Both the position numbers and the translations under genes were made by a program. A DNA stretch of 64,000 bases, from contig NZ_CP114767.1 of the NCBI RefSeq assembly GCF_027359925.1, positions 868,001 through 932,000 of the forward strand. Direction: 5' to 3'. Shown here piece after piece: positions 47,085 through 56,124 of this stretch. The first letter of the stretch is position 1. Each line of letters starts with the position of its first letter. Below the pieces are notes generated by a model, which ran no database searches, was not told the DNA's origin, and saw only the letters and a program-made list of their open reading frames with translations. This DNA is from Hymenobacter canadensis (GTDB lineage Bacteria > Bacteroidota > Bacteroidia > Cytophagales > Hymenobacteraceae).

Positions 47085-47660
47085 ATGATCCAGATCCAGA
47101 ACACCCTGATTTCCGACGACGTTCGGGACAATTTCTTCGTTTGTAACCTCGAAGCCTGCAAGGGGGCCTGTTGCGTGGAAGGCGACCTGGGCGCGCCGCT
47201 CGAAGACGCCGAGCTGGCCATCCTGGAGCAGGAATACGCCAACATCAAGCCCTTCCTTACCGAGGCCGGCCAGCAGGCCATCGAGGCGCAGGGTCTGTAT
47301 ATCAAGGACTGGGAAGGCGACTTCAGCACCACCACCATCAACGACCGGGAGTGCGCCTACGCCCTCTACGACGAGCGGGGTATCCTGAAATGCGGCATCG
47401 AGCAGGCCTACCTGGCCGGCGCCACCAGCTTCAAAAAGCCCATCAGCTGCCACCTGTACCCCATCCGCATCACCAAGTATGACGGCTTTGAGGCCCTCAA
47501 CTACGACCGGTGGAGCATCTGCTCACCGGCCTGCAGCTTCGGCGCTAACTTGGGCGTGCGCGTCTATCAGTTCCTGAAGGAACCGCTCATCCGCAAGTAC
47601 GGCGAGGACTGGTACGGCGAACTGGTGCACGAAATTGAGCACGGCAGCCCCGCCGAATAA
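47085..47660 (+). CDS. DUF3109 family protein (Cys-rich)
   Basis: The 191-residue product matches DUF3109: [72 protein letters not shown] and [20 protein letters not shown]. The eight conserved Cys resemble the CxxxCC and distal Cys pattern of the YkgJ-type zinc/iron-chelating families, so a bound metal is likely. The biological role is unknown. It is cytoplasmic, with no signal or membrane segment. The start was set by the -7 box upstream and by the family N-terminus. Confidence 0.88.
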   Translation: MIQIQNTLISDDVRDNFFVCNLEACKGACCVEGDLGAPLEDAELAILEQEYANIKPFLTEAGQQAIEAQGLYIKDWEGDFSTTTINDRECAYALYDERGILKCGIEQAYLAGATSFKKPISCHLYPIRITKYDGFEALNYDRWSICSPACSFGANLGVRVYQFLKEPLIRKYGEDWYGELVHEIEHGSPAE

Positions 47661-47676
47661 TGCTTCCTGCATAAAG

Positions 47677-47713
47677 AAAAAGGCCGGCTAAGCAGCCGGC
47701 CTTTTTCTTTTTT
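47677..47713. terminator. Bidirectional terminator between DUF3109 and the amylase
   Basis: AAAAAGGCCGGCT pairs perfectly with AGCCGGCCTTTTT across four bases, giving a U-run on either strand between convergent genes. Confidence 0.92.
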
Positions 47714-47730
47714 AGGTTATCGAAACCAGC

Positions 47731-49530
47731 TTACTGCCAGGTTTCGGTGCGCGTCTGGCTGGTGCCGGTGGGCGTGAAGGTGCGGTTGGCGCCGCCTTCG
47801 TACAGTACGTTGCCAGCCGCATCCTTGCGGATGTACTTGTACTGCACGCTGGTGCCGCTGGTCAGGTTGAGGGTGCCTTTCCAAACCGGATAGGCGGTGC
47901 CGCTCAGCTTGATGGCGTTGGCCGCGTTCCAGGCGCCGAGCTGGGCGGTGCTGCCCAGCACGTACACATCCTGCCCCGAAGTGGTGCCGCTGTACGTCAC
48001 GTTAAACGAAACAGCCGTGGTAGTGGTGGAGGGAGGCGTCGTGACGGTGCCGCCGGGCACCCACACCGAGTAGCTGCGGGCATTCACCGGGAAGTTGCCG
48101 TTGCCGTTGGCATCGGTGGTCACGGTGCCGGTGTTGTTGCCGGTCTTGTCGGTGAGGGTGGCGCTCTTGAAGGGCGTGGTGATGGTTTTGGTACGGGCCG
48201 TGCTGCCGTCGTTGAGCAGCATCAACAGGCCCTTGTGGGTGGCGTCGCCGGCGCGGGAGTACACGTACACGTCGGCGTCGTTGATGCTGGTGTACTCGGC
48301 GGCGGCACCGTAGGCGTTGGCCTGGCGGATGCCGTTCAGGGTTTTGATCTGGTTGCCGAGGCCGTAGTTGTAGTAGTCCTTGTAGAACACGCAGGGGTAG
48401 CCGTTGGCGCGGGTCAGGATGTAGGCGTAGGCCAGCATCTTGAGGTTGGTCACGGGCGAGTACAGGGCGCCGGGGTGGTCGGTATCGTGGTTGTCCACGA
48501 AGCTCACCGACAGCGTCGGGTTCGACTCGGTGAAACCGGCGAACTGCAGCCCGCGCATGTCCCAGGCGCCGTTGCCGTTGCTCATGTCCTGGAAGGTGTA
48601 GTGCAGCGGCACGTCGAAGAGGCTGGTGCGGCCCCCGGTGGCGGCGGCGTAGTTTTTCAGGTCCTGCAGGTTGCGGAACCAAGCCTCGCTCACGGCAAAG
48701 CGGCCGTTGGTTTTCACCGCGTCCAGCCACTGGTTCACGTAGGGCGTGTAGATGTGCTTGGTGGCATCGAGGCGGTAGCCGTCGAGGCTCATCTTGGTGG
48801 TAATCCAGTTACCCCAGTTGATGGTTTCAGTCTGGTTGGCGGCGTTGTTGTTGTACTGGATTTCCGAGCCCAGCAGGTTGTCGTAGGCGTCGTTGTTGGC
48901 GTAGGGCTGGAAGTCCCAGCTTTTCCACTGGTACCAGCCGTTGTTAGGCGCCTGCTGCGTGCCGGTGAAGTTGTTGAAGCTCCACTTATAGCTGCTGTGG
49001 GTGTTGCCGCGGCCCGGGAAGTTGAACTTGGTGTACACCAGGTTGCCGTTCACGTTTTCCTGCGCGTCGGCCCAGGTCATGTGGTTCATCACCATGTCCT
49101 CGTACACCTGCAGGCCCTGGCCCTTCATGGCCCCAATTGCAGTCTGCAACTGCCCGAGGGTGCCGTAGCGCGTGGCCACGGTGCCTTTCTGGTTGAACTC
49201 GCCCAGGTCGTAGCGGTCATACACGCCGTAGCCGACGTCGCTCTGGCTGCCGCCTTTGTACGCCGGGGGTAGCCATAAAGCTGTGATGCCGGCTGCTTTC
49301 AACTCGGCGGCTTTGGAGCCCAGCACCTGCCACCAGGTGCCTTGCGTGTTGGTAATGGGGACATCCCAGTAGAAGGCCTGCATCATCACGCCATTGGTCA
49401 CCACGGCACTCTGCGTGGCCGGGGCGGCGCTTGGGGCTGCCGTGGGCTGCACCGCATCCTTGGTGCAGGCTTGCGCAAGCAGTCCTGCGGCAGCCAGCCC
49501 CCATAGGGCCAGCGCGTTCATTTTTCTCAT
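47731..49530 (-). CDS. Alpha-amylase (GH13) lipoprotein with CBM20
   Basis: The 599-residue enzyme cleaves alpha-1,4 bonds of starch. It starts MRKMNALALWGLAAAGLLAQ and has lipobox LAQAC, so it should be lipid-anchored to the envelope. The GH13 barrel carries VYEDMVMNHM (region I), GYRLDATKHI with the nucleophile Asp (II), FAVSEAW with the acid Glu (III) and SFVDNHDTDH (IV). A C-terminal CBM20 starch-binding domain occupies the last 95 residues (VSFNVTYSGTTSGQDVYVLG, LGAWNAANAIKLS). No SusC/SusD genes flank it, so it is not in a canonical utilisation locus. A TTG at 49569 was rejected as start. Confidence 0.93.
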   Translation of the reverse strand: MRKMNALALWGLAAAGLLAQACTKDAVQPTAAPSAAPATQSAVVTNGVMMQAFYWDVPITNTQGTWWQVLGSKAAELKAAGITALWLPPAYKGGSQSDVGYGVYDRYDLGEFNQKGTVATRYGTLGQLQTAIGAMKGQGLQVYEDMVMNHMTWADAQENVNGNLVYTKFNFPGRGNTHSSYKWSFNNFTGTQQAPNNGWYQWKSWDFQPYANNDAYDNLLGSEIQYNNNAANQTETINWGNWITTKMSLDGYRLDATKHIYTPYVNQWLDAVKTNGRFAVSEAWFRNLQDLKNYAAATGGRTSLFDVPLHYTFQDMSNGNGAWDMRGLQFAGFTESNPTLSVSFVDNHDTDHPGALYSPVTNLKMLAYAYILTRANGYPCVFYKDYYNYGLGNQIKTLNGIRQANAYGAAAEYTSINDADVYVYSRAGDATHKGLLMLLNDGSTARTKTITTPFKSATLTDKTGNNTGTVTTDANGNGNFPVNARSYSVWVPGGTVTTPPSTTTTAVSFNVTYSGTTSGQDVYVLGSTAQLGAWNAANAIKLSGTAYPVWKGTLNLTSGTSVQYKYIRKDAAGNVLYEGGANRTFTPTGTSQTRTETWQ

Positions 49531-49766
49531 AAAAGTGGGAGTTGGTTGTGGTAAGAAAGAACGAAACAATACTATTCATTTTATGAGAATTATTCAATTG
49601 AAGACCAATAATTTTTACGTGCAGAATTTGGGGCGACATCTTGAATATGCTGTTTTTGGGCTTTATGCCCATGTTCTGTTTATACAGGTGCTGAATGATG
49701 TGCTTGTAATAATACTATATTGATCAAAGCCGGTGCTGTGTTGCTCTGTTTGGTAGATGTGCCACA

Positions 49767-49801
49767 CGAAAACGCCCGGTCTGCAAAGCAAACCGGGCGT
49801 T
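49767..49801 (-). terminator. Terminator of accC
   Basis: AACGCCCGGT (49771-49780) pairs with ACCGGGCGTT (49792-49801); the minus strand then reads TTTTCG. Confidence 0.85.
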
Positions 49802-49828
49802 GAAAGAAAAGCGGGAAGCTGGTGGAGC

Positions 49829-51175
49829 TTACAGTTCCGAGAAGTCGAAGGAGGTTTCCAGGAACTTCGTGGTGAAGTTGCCGGCCTTGAAGTCGGCGTT
49901 GTCCATGAGCTTCAAATGGAACGGAATCGTCGTTTTCACGCCTTCCACCACAAACTCGCTCAGGGCGCGTTTCATCTTCACGATGCACTCCTCGCGGGTC
50001 TGGGCCACGGTGATGAGCTTGGCAATCATCGAGTCGTAGTTGGATGGAATCTGGTAGCCCGCATACACGTGCGTATCCACGCGCACGCCGTGGCCGCCGG
50101 GGATGTGTAGGGTCGTGATTTTGCCGGGGGAGGGGCGGAAGTCCTTGGTGGGGTCTTCGGCGTTGATGCGGCACTCCATGGCGTGCATGCGCGGGTAGTA
50201 GTTGTCGCCCGAAATCGGGATGCCAGCCGCCACTTTGATCTGCTCCTTGATGAGGTCGTAGTTGATGATTTCCTCGGTCACGGGATGCTCCACCTGAATG
50301 CGGGTGTTCATCTCCATGAAGTAGAAGTCGCGGTTAGCGTCTACCAGAAACTCAATCGTGCCCACGCCCTCGTAGCCGATGGCCGACGCGCCGGCTACGG
50401 CCGCGGCGCCCATCTTCTCGCGCAGCTCGTCGGTCATAAACGGCGACGGTGCCTCTTCCACCAGCTTCTGGTGGCGGCGCTGAATGCTGCAGTCGCGCTC
50501 CGACAGGTGGCACACCCGCCCGAACTGGTCGCCGCAGATCTGGATTTCGATGTGGCGGGGCTCCACCACAAACTTCTCCAGATACATACCGTCGTTACCG
50601 AAAGCAGCCTTGGACTCGGTGCGGGCATCGTTCCAGGCCTTCTCGAACTCGTCTTCGGCGTTGATGATGCGCATGCCGCGCCCACCGCCACCGGCCGTAG
50701 CCTTCAGAATCACCGGGTACTTGATTTTGGCGGCAATCTTCTTGCCCTGCTCCACCGACTCCAGCAAGCCCACCGAGCCCGGAATGCAGGGCACGCCAGC
50801 CTTGATCATCGTGGCTTTGGCCGAAGCCTTGTCGCCCATCTGGTTGATCATCTCGGGCGAGGCCCCGATGAACTTGATGCCGTTTTCGTGGCATACGCGC
50901 GAGAATTCGGCGTTTTCGCTCAGGAAACCATAGCCCGGATGGATGGCGTCGGCGTTGGTGATTTCGGCGGCGGCAATCAGCGTCGGGATGCTGAGGTAGC
51001 TCTTGGCCGAAGCCGGTGGCCCGATGCACACCGCTTCATCAGCAAAGCGCACATGCAGGCTTTCCTTGTCGGCGGTCGAATACACGGCCACCGTCTTGAT
51101 GCCCATTTCCTTACAGGTGCGGATAATGCGCAAGGCAATTTCGCCCCGGTTGGCAATCAGTATTTTTTTGAACAC
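49829..51175 (-). CDS. accC: Acetyl-CoA carboxylase, biotin carboxylase subunit
   Basis: The 448-residue ATP-grasp enzyme carboxylates the biotin of AccB, the first half-reaction of fatty-acid synthesis. Signatures: [35 protein letters not shown], the glycine-rich lid [57 protein letters not shown] and CRINAEDP. The start codon is GTG (51173-51175), since no ATG lies before the family N-terminus. It follows accB in the operon order; between them is a word-type hairpin. The carboxyltransferase genes accA and accD are elsewhere. Confidence 0.96.
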   Translation of the reverse strand: MFKKILIANRGEIALRIIRTCKEMGIKTVAVYSTADKESLHVRFADEAVCIGPPASAKSYLSIPTLIAAAEITNADAIHPGYGFLSENAEFSRVCHENGIKFIGASPEMINQMGDKASAKATMIKAGVPCIPGSVGLLESVEQGKKIAAKIKYPVILKATAGGGGRGMRIINAEDEFEKAWNDARTESKAAFGNDGMYLEKFVVEPRHIEIQICGDQFGRVCHLSERDCSIQRRHQKLVEEAPSPFMTDELREKMGAAAVAGASAIGYEGVGTIEFLVDANRDFYFMEMNTRIQVEHPVTEEIINYDLIKEQIKVAAGIPISGDNYYPRMHAMECRINAEDPTKDFRPSPGKITTLHIPGGHGVRVDTHVYAGYQIPSNYDSMIAKLITVAQTREECIVKMKRALSEFVVEGVKTTIPFHLKLMDNADFKAGNFTTKFLETSFDFSEL

Positions 51176-51190
51176 AGCTCTAGTGAGAAG

Positions 51191-51259
51191 TGAGAAATGA
51201 GAAGCGAGAAGTAAGACAGGTCCGTTTTAGGGTTCTTACTTCTCACTTCTCATTTCTCA
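51191..51259. repeat. Word-type inverted repeat (gagaagtgag family)
   Basis: Arms of 25 bases (51191-51215 and 51235-51259) are reverse complements with one mismatch, built from tandem TGAGAAATGAGAAG-like words. Further word copies extend the left arm toward 51182. The hairpin nearly fills the accB-accC gap, leaving about 7 bases to the accC start and 9 to the accB stop. Confidence 0.85.
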
Positions 51260-51268
51260 TGTCTGAAA

Positions 51269-51751
51269 TTACATCGGCTCAATCAGGAACAGCGGCTGGT
51301 CGTATTCCACCGGTGAGGCGTTTTCTACCAGGGCTTTCACCACGCGGCCACTCTGCTCGGCTTCGATTTCGTTGAAGAGCTTCATGGCTTCGATGATGCA
51401 AATCACCTGGCCTTTCTCTACCAAGTCACCTACCTGAATGAAAGCGGGCGTTTCGGGGCCGCTGCTGCGGTAGAACGTGCCAATCATCGGGGATTTCAGC
51501 GGAACCATGTTGCTGGCTTCGGCTGGGGCCGGAGCAGCAGCTGGAGCTGGTGCGGCGGCAACCGGAGCGGCGGCTGGAGCAGCCACAGCAGCGGGAGCAG
51601 CCTGCGGCGCTGGCGCGGCTACGCTCATTACCTGGCGGGTGTTAGGCTCGCGCTGAACCGAGATTTTAAATTCCTCGGTTTCGATGTTGACCTTGTTGAG
51701 GCCCGACTTGGCGATGAAGTCGATGAGTTCCTGGAGTTCTTTGGCTTTCAT
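51269..51751 (-). CDS. accB: Acetyl-CoA carboxylase, biotin carboxyl carrier protein
   Basis: The 160-residue carrier begins MKAKELQELIDFIAKSGLNK, the family N-terminus, so an upstream start within efp was rejected. An Ala/Pro-rich flexible linker (about residues 45-80) leads to the biotinyl domain with PMIGTFYRSSGPETPAFIQV and the biotinylated Lys in CIIEAMKLFNEIEAE. It carries the carboxyl group between AccC and the carboxyltransferase. It lies 22 bases after efp and before accC, the usual accBC order, here interrupted only by a hairpin. Confidence 0.95.
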   Translation of the reverse strand: MKAKELQELIDFIAKSGLNKVNIETEEFKISVQREPNTRQVMSVAAPAPQAAPAAVAAPAAAPVAAAPAPAAAPAPAEASNMVPLKSPMIGTFYRSSGPETPAFIQVGDLVEKGQVICIIEAMKLFNEIEAEQSGRVVKALVENASPVEYDQPLFLIEPM

Positions 51752-51773
51752 GGAGGAAGGCTTGAGGGGCTGC

Positions 51774-52337
51774 TTACTTGACTCTTTCGACATAGGAGTA
51801 ATCACTGGTCTTGATGCGGATTTTGGTATCGGTATCAATGAACAGCGGCACCTGAATGCGGGCGCCAGTTTCCACGATGGCCGGCTTGAGCGTGTTGGTA
51901 GCAGTGTCGCCTTTCAGGCCGGGCTCGGTGTAGGTCACCATCAGCTCCACGGTGGTCGGCAGCTCGGCCGTGAGGGGCTGCTCGGTTTCGGCGTGGAACA
52001 GGATGGTGGCCACCTGGCCTTCCTTCATGATATCGGCGAAGGGCACCATGGCCTCAGGCAGCACTACCTGCTCAAACGACTCATTGTCCATGAACGTGTA
52101 GCCGTAGTCGTCTTTGAACAGGTACTGGTGCGGGCGCTGCTCTACGCGGGCCGTTTCCACTTTCACGCCGGCGTTGAACGTGTTGTCGAGCACTTTGCCG
52201 GTTTTGATGTTGCGAAGCTTGGTGCGCACGAAGGCCGGGCCTTTGCCGGGCTTCACGTGCTGGAATTCGGTGATGACGTGCAAGTCGCCGTTGTAGTTCA
52301 GAACGAGCCCGTTGCGAAAATCTGCAGTGGTTGCCAT
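51774..52337 (-). CDS. efp: Translation elongation factor P
   Basis: The 187-residue factor relieves ribosome stalling at polyproline. It has the KOW-like N-terminal domain, with Lys32 at the tip of VKPGKGPAF (the position modified in many bacteria), and the two OB domains (TFMDNESFEQVVLP, YTEPGLKGDTATNTLKPAIV). Efp next to accB is a widely conserved arrangement. The start ATG lies five bases from the word-type repeat upstream. No EpmA- or EarP-type modification gene is seen here. Confidence 0.96.
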   Translation of the reverse strand: MATTADFRNGLVLNYNGDLHVITEFQHVKPGKGPAFVRTKLRNIKTGKVLDNTFNAGVKVETARVEQRPHQYLFKDDYGYTFMDNESFEQVVLPEAMVPFADIMKEGQVATILFHAETEQPLTAELPTTVELMVTYTEPGLKGDTATNTLKPAIVETGARIQVPLFIDTDTKIRIKTSDYSYVERVK

Positions 52338-52342
52338 GGGTG

Positions 52343-52446
52343 GGAATTAAGAATTAGGAATCAAGAATTAAGAAATGAGCATTATCAATTGGCTGGAAAT
52401 CTGTCTGAAAGCAACGAGCCAATTTTTAATCCTTAATTCTTAATTG
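52343..52446. repeat. Word-type inverted repeat (aattaagaatt family)
   Basis: Tandem degenerate copies of AATTAAGAATTA (52343-52376) face complementary copies (52419-52446). CCAATT/AATTGG words close to the centre can pair as well. The left arm is five bases before the efp start codon. Confidence 0.7.
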
Positions 52447-52487
52447 AAAAAAGAAGTGCCGTCCCGGCAGTAGTGGCGGGGCGGCAC
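52444..52487 (-). terminator. Terminator of fabH
   Basis: GTGCCGTCCCGGC and GCGGGGCGGCAC form a stem with a wobble and a bulge; on the minus strand it is followed by TTCTTTTTTC. It lies 41 bases after fabH. Confidence 0.75.
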
Positions 52488-52527
52488 GACGGGAGTGCAA
52501 GTATAGAGGTTTTCCGTTTTCGCGCCG

Positions 52528-53547
52528 CTATGCCAGGGCCGCCTGCGGATCGGGTTTGGGGTCGTAGGCCCACTTCAGGTAGATGGAACCCCAGGTGAAG
52601 CCCCCGCCGAAAGCGGCAAGCACGAGGTTGTCGCCGCGGCGCAGCTGCTGCTCGTAGTCGGCCAGGCACAGCGGAATCGTGCCGTTGGTGGTGTTGCCGT
52701 AGCGGTGGATGTTGAGCATCACCTTCTCCGGCCCCACGCCCATGCGGTTGGCGGTGGCGTCGATGATGCGCTTGTTGGCCTGGTGCGGTACCAGCCACGC
52801 CACCTCCTCGTTGGTGAGATGGTTGCGCTCCATCACCTGGGCCGCTACGTTGGCCATGTTCGTGACGGCGAACTTGAACACCGTAGCGCCTTCCTGGTAC
52901 ACGAAATGCTCGCGGTTGGCCACGGTTTCGGAGGAAGGCGGGCGGCGGCTGCCACCGGCTTTCTGGTGCAGGTACTGCTCGCCGTTGCCATCGGAGCGGA
53001 GCACCTGATCGAGCACGCCGTAGCCGTCGGTATTGGGCTCCAGCAGCACGGCCCCGGCGCCGTCGCCAAAAATGATGCAGTTGGCGCGGTCTGTATAGTC
53101 GATGATGGACGACATCTTGTCGGCGCCCACCACCACTACTTTTTGGTAAGTGCCGGTCTGGATGTATTGCGCCCCGGTAGCCAGCGCAAACAGGAAGCCC
53201 GAGCAGGCCGCCTGCATATCGAAGCTGAATGCCTTGGTGGTGCCCACGGCCGCCGAAATGATGTTGGCCGTGGCCGGAAATACCAGATCCGGCGTGGTAG
53301 TCGAGCAAATCAGCAGGTCGATGTCCTCAGCCTTGGTCCCCGTTTTCTCCAGCAGCTGCTGCACTGCCTTAATGGCCATCACCGAAGTGCCCTGGTTTTC
53401 ACCTTTCAGGATACGGCGCTCCTTAATGCCCGTCCGGGTGGTGATCCACTCGTCGGTTGTATCTACCAGCTTCTCGAGTTCGTGGTTGGTAAGCACGTAA
53501 TCGGGCACGTAGGAGCCCACTCCGGTAATTGCAGCGGTAATTCTCAT
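52528..53547 (-). CDS. fabH: 3-oxoacyl-ACP synthase III
   Basis: The 339-residue condensing enzyme starts fatty-acid synthesis by joining an acyl-CoA primer to malonyl-ACP. The catalytic triad is complete: Cys115 ([12 protein letters not shown]), His in [12 protein letters not shown] and Asn in [11 protein letters not shown]. The N-terminus [20 protein letters not shown] and the [15 protein letters not shown] loop are typical. It lies behind plsX as in many bacteria, but a terminator between the two genes suggests fabH has its own promoter or depends on read-through. Branched or straight primer preference cannot be told. Confidence 0.96.
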   Translation of the reverse strand: MRITAAITGVGSYVPDYVLTNHELEKLVDTTDEWITTRTGIKERRILKGENQGTSVMAIKAVQQLLEKTGTKAEDIDLLICSTTTPDLVFPATANIISAAVGTTKAFSFDMQAACSGFLFALATGAQYIQTGTYQKVVVVGADKMSSIIDYTDRANCIIFGDGAGAVLLEPNTDGYGVLDQVLRSDGNGEQYLHQKAGGSRRPPSSETVANREHFVYQEGATVFKFAVTNMANVAAQVMERNHLTNEEVAWLVPHQANKRIIDATANRMGVGPEKVMLNIHRYGNTTNGTIPLCLADYEQQLRRGDNLVLAAFGGGFTWGSIYLKWAYDPKPDPQAALA

Positions 53548-53573
53548 TGAAGAAAGGTCGGGGAGCGCGGCAA

Positions 53574-53597
53574 GAAAAAATCCGGCCGGGGCCGGAC
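53574..53597 (-). terminator. Terminator of plsX
   Basis: TCCGGCC/GGCCGGA stem with a two-base loop, followed on the minus strand by TTTTTTCTT, just after the plsX stop. Confidence 0.8.
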
Positions 53598-53604
53598 TTA
53601 GTCG

Positions 53605-54549
53605 CTAGGACTTGAAAGTGTTTTTTATCTGGTCGGCAATACCGGAATGGGCCATTTGGTAGCCCTGCAGCAGCATGTTACAGATAGCCAGCGGCGTGCT
53701 GACCCCGTGCCCGATAATGGAGTTGTCGTTGATGCCCAGAATGGGCGACCCACCGACGGCTTCGTAGTTAAATTTGTCGAAGAACGGATCCTGCTGCATC
53801 TTCTTGTCCACCATGATTTCGTAGATGGACTCGGCCATCTTCAGCATCACGTTGCCGGTGTAGCCGTCGCAGACGATGACATCGGCCTTGTCGTTGAACA
53901 GGTCGCGGCCTTCGATATTGCCGATGAAGTTGAGGTGCGGATTCACTTTCAGCAGCTGATGAGCGGCCTGGGTGATGGAAGTGCCTTTGCCTTCTTCTTC
54001 CCCCAGGTTCATCAGGCCCACTTTTGGCTTGTCGATGCCTAGCACGTAGTGCGCGTAGAGGGAACCCAGTTCACCAAACTGCTCCAGCATTTCGGGCTTG
54101 CACTCGGCGTTGGCGCCCACATCCAGCAGAATACCCAGGCCGCCGTGCAGCTTGGGTACAAAGTTGGCAATGGCTGGGCGCATCACGCCGGGAACCGGCT
54201 TTACGCTGAACATGGCTCCCACCAGCATAGCGCCCGTGTTGCCAGCCGAGCAGAAGGCCTCAATCTGGCCTTCGTGCAGCAGGCGGTAGCCGACGGCGAT
54301 GCTGGAGTCCTGCTTCTGCTGGTAGGCTTTGGCCGGATGCTCGCCCATTTCAATAATCTGCGAGGCCGGTACCAGCTCCAGCGTAGCTGCGGCCGCACCA
54401 TGCTTTTCCAGCAACGGGCGAACAGCATCTTCCTGGCCGATTAGCACAATCTGTGCCTTGCCAGCCAACTGTTGCGCAGCCAGCACAGCACCGTCAACAG
54501 CTGCCTGGGGCGCAAAATCGCCCCCCATAGCGTCCAGGGCTATCTTCAT
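53605..54549 (-). CDS. plsX: Phosphate acyltransferase PlsX
   Basis: The 314-residue enzyme makes acyl-phosphate from acyl-ACP, the entry to phospholipid synthesis with PlsY. It shows MKIALDAMGGDFAPQAAVDG at the N-terminus, QDSSIAVGYRLLHEGQIEAF, SAGNTGAMLVGAMF and DVIVCDGYTGNVMLKMAESI. The ATG at 54547-54549 is family-typical; an upstream start would add unrelated residues. It follows rpmF, and the order yceD-rpmF-plsX-fabH is conserved across many phyla. Confidence 0.95.
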   Translation of the reverse strand: MKIALDAMGGDFAPQAAVDGAVLAAQQLAGKAQIVLIGQEDAVRPLLEKHGAAAATLELVPASQIIEMGEHPAKAYQQKQDSSIAVGYRLLHEGQIEAFCSAGNTGAMLVGAMFSVKPVPGVMRPAIANFVPKLHGGLGILLDVGANAECKPEMLEQFGELGSLYAHYVLGIDKPKVGLMNLGEEEGKGTSITQAAHQLLKVNPHLNFIGNIEGRDLFNDKADVIVCDGYTGNVMLKMAESIYEIMVDKKMQQDPFFDKFNYEAVGGSPILGINDNSIIGHGVSTPLAICNMLLQGYQMAHSGIADQIKNTFKS

Positions 54550-54675
54550 GTACGGAGTATCAAAGAGGAGTCTGGGAGAGAAACCCACCGCTAACCCCTG
54601 GGCCCCGTCCTGCGCTCAGAAGCACAGGCCGGGGCCACTAACAGGGGCGTAGCCGCGGGAAAAGCGGCGATGCGA

Positions 54676-54903
54676 CTATTCTTCGTCGTTGTCGGAGGCA
54701 GCAGCCGGAGCAGCTACCGGAGCGTAGTTCTTGATGGCTACTTTGCCGTGCAGGTACAGGTCGCCGTCAACTACGTAGGCCTTGTGGCGCAGGTGCAGGT
54801 CGCCGGTGGTAGCGCACAGCGTTACAGCTTTCGGAGTCAGTTTATCGTGTGAACGACGTTTGTTGCGCTTTGCGGACGAGGTCCGCCGTTTAGGATGAGC
54901 CAT
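54676..54903 (-). CDS. rpmF: 50S ribosomal protein L32
   Basis: The 75-residue protein begins MAHPKRRTSSAKRNKRRSHD, the L32 signature, with the fold completed by LTPKAVTLCATTGDLHLRHK and AYVVDGDLYLHGKV. Only one Cys is present, so the zinc-ribbon is of the Cys-poor type. The acidic Ala-rich tail (APAAASDNDEE) is a Bacteroidota-type extension. It is a component of the large ribosomal subunit and sits between yceD and plsX. Confidence 0.95.
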   Translation of the reverse strand: MAHPKRRTSSAKRNKRRSHDKLTPKAVTLCATTGDLHLRHKAYVVDGDLYLHGKVAIKNYAPVAAPAAASDNDEE

Positions 54904-54956
54904 GGTACAGTTAAAAAAAGAAAAGTTGAAATCAGGAAATGAAACGAAGCCGAAGC

Positions 54957-55499
54957 TTAGTTGAGGTTCTTCAGCGCATTCCAGCGCGGGTCAATATCGT
55001 CGTCGCCTTCGTCATCTGAGCCCGCGTCGCCGTCCTGGCGGGTGGTGAAGATGAGCTTGGTGGCGGAGTCGGGGTCTTCGTCGGGCTCGTTCTGGAAGCG
55101 CGGGTGCAGCTTCTTCATGGGCAGCGCCAGCCCGATGTAGTCGAACAGGTGCTGGGCTAGGGGGAGCACCTGAGTGTCGGCCGTAATCTGCAGCACGTTG
55201 TCGTCGAGTTCCACTTCCCGGTCGCCATAGCGCACGAGCAACTGCTCCTGCGTGTCGATTTCCTGGTCGTAGTCGTCGAGGCTACGGTCGCAGACTTGGC
55301 GTACGGTGCCTTTGATGTCGAAATCGAGGGTCAGCAGGCGGTCGGTTTTGTGCAGCGTCACGTCGGCGTGCACCGTGCCATCGGGAATGAGCTGCTGGTC
55401 GAACTGCTCGAAAAAGGCACGGTCGAGCTCAAACGCAAAGTGGTGCGTTTTGTCGGCCAGCTTGGCAATATTGAGGTCGTATTGCGAGTCCTTCTTCAC
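54957..55499 (-). CDS. YceD/DUF177 family protein
   Basis: The 180-residue product belongs to DUF177 (YceD), whose gene almost always precedes rpmF and which is implicated in 23S rRNA or large-subunit maturation. Visible are FDIKGTVRQVCDRSLDDYDQ, the central CDRSL motif of the family, PLAQHLFDYIGLALPMKKLH and an acidic C-terminus (GSDDEGDDDIDPRWNALKNL). The start codon is GTG (55497-55499); a -7 box 22 bases upstream leaves only a very short leader and rules out a longer protein. It opens the yceD-rpmF-plsX group. Confidence 0.9.
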   Translation of the reverse strand: MKKDSQYDLNIAKLADKTHHFAFELDRAFFEQFDQQLIPDGTVHADVTLHKTDRLLTLDFDIKGTVRQVCDRSLDDYDQEIDTQEQLLVRYGDREVELDDNVLQITADTQVLPLAQHLFDYIGLALPMKKLHPRFQNEPDEDPDSATKLIFTTRQDGDAGSDDEGDDDIDPRWNALKNLN

Positions 55500-55520
55500 G
55501 ATTTAGTAAGTAGCAGGGGG

Positions 55521-55528
55521 CAAAAGTA
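55521..55528 (-). promoter_or_regulatory. -7 box of yceD-rpmF-plsX
   Basis: TACTTTTG on the minus strand fits TAnnTTTG and predicts a leader of about 15 bases. Confidence 0.55.
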
Positions 55529-55577
55529 ACAAGTTTTCCCCGTTTTGTAAAAGCTGATAACAGTGTTTGGCGGGCGG

Positions 55578-55946
55578 TCAGGCGTATTTCAGGATGAAAT
55601 CCGGCGGAATGCCGAGCCGCTCGTAGAGGCGCTTGGCCAGGTCGAGGGTAACGCGCCGCTTGCCGCTGAGAATCTGGGAGAGGCGCCCGGCGGGCACTTC
55701 CAGTAGCTGCGCCAGATCCTTCTGCTTGAGCCGCATCTGCTGGCGCTTCAGCTCAATCATCTCAGCCAGTGAAGTCGGCAGGTTCGGAATCGGCAGCAGG
55801 CCCAGCTTGCCTTCGTAGGTGTCGAGGGCTGCAATCAGCTCCCGCAGCTCGGCTTCCAGCACCGCGTTGCCTTCCACGCCGGCGGCTACCAACGCGTCGA
55901 GGCGGCGCAGGGCAGTACGGTAGTCAGGCGGAGTGAGAAGCAGCAT
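55578..55946 (-). CDS. HigA-like helix-turn-helix protein (orphan)
   Basis: The 122-residue product has an N-terminal helical region (YRTALRRLDALVAAG, AELRELIAALDTYEGKLG) and an HTH_3/Xre domain at about 58-115: LAEMIELKRQQMRLKQKDLA, LLEVPAGRLSQILSGKRRVT. Size and layout match HigA-type antitoxins of Bacteroidota that are encoded after a HigB toxin. No toxin frame exists in the 178 bases upstream or downstream, so it is an orphan antitoxin or a stand-alone repressor. A well-formed promoter (55989-56020) precedes it, and palindromic operator sequence around TTTCGAAA (within 56006-56013) lies in its spacer, which suggests autoregulation. Confidence 0.85.
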   Translation of the reverse strand: MLLLTPPDYRTALRRLDALVAAGVEGNAVLEAELRELIAALDTYEGKLGLLPIPNLPTSLAEMIELKRQQMRLKQKDLAQLLEVPAGRLSQILSGKRRVTLDLAKRLYERLGIPPDFILKYA

Positions 55947-55988
55947 GCAGAAAACAGAACGTCAACCGGGTACCGGCTGACTGTGCTG

Positions 55989-56020
55989 CAAAGCTACGGT
56001 GCATGTTTCGAAAGGCCAAA
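55989..56020 (-). promoter_or_regulatory. Promoter of the HigA-like gene
   Basis: On the minus strand TTTG (56020-56017), 20 bases, then TAGCTTTG (55996-55989): the best match in the window to the TTTG-N19-TAnnTTTG consensus. The spacer contains the palindrome TTTCGAAA, a candidate operator. Confidence 0.7.
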
Positions 56021-56059
56021 CAAAATTTCGATTTTGAAAAGAATGTTTCAGTTAAGAAA

Positions 56060-56099
56060 TAAAAAGCCGCCTTCGCCACGCAGGCAGAAAGCGGCTTTT
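56060..56099 (-). terminator. Terminator of pdxA
   Basis: AAAAGCCGC (56062-56070) pairs with GCGGCTTTT (56091-56099), and the minus strand continues into TTATTTCTT. Confidence 0.75.
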
Positions 56100-56124
56100 A
56101 AGCAGGCAGAAAGCCGGCGGAAGC

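Noticed and set aside
55947..56124. A HigB-type toxin upstream of the HigA-like gene
   Set aside because: Only a short basic frame (55983-56174, plus strand) exists, overlapping a terminator and the pdxA end, with no RelE/HigB pattern.
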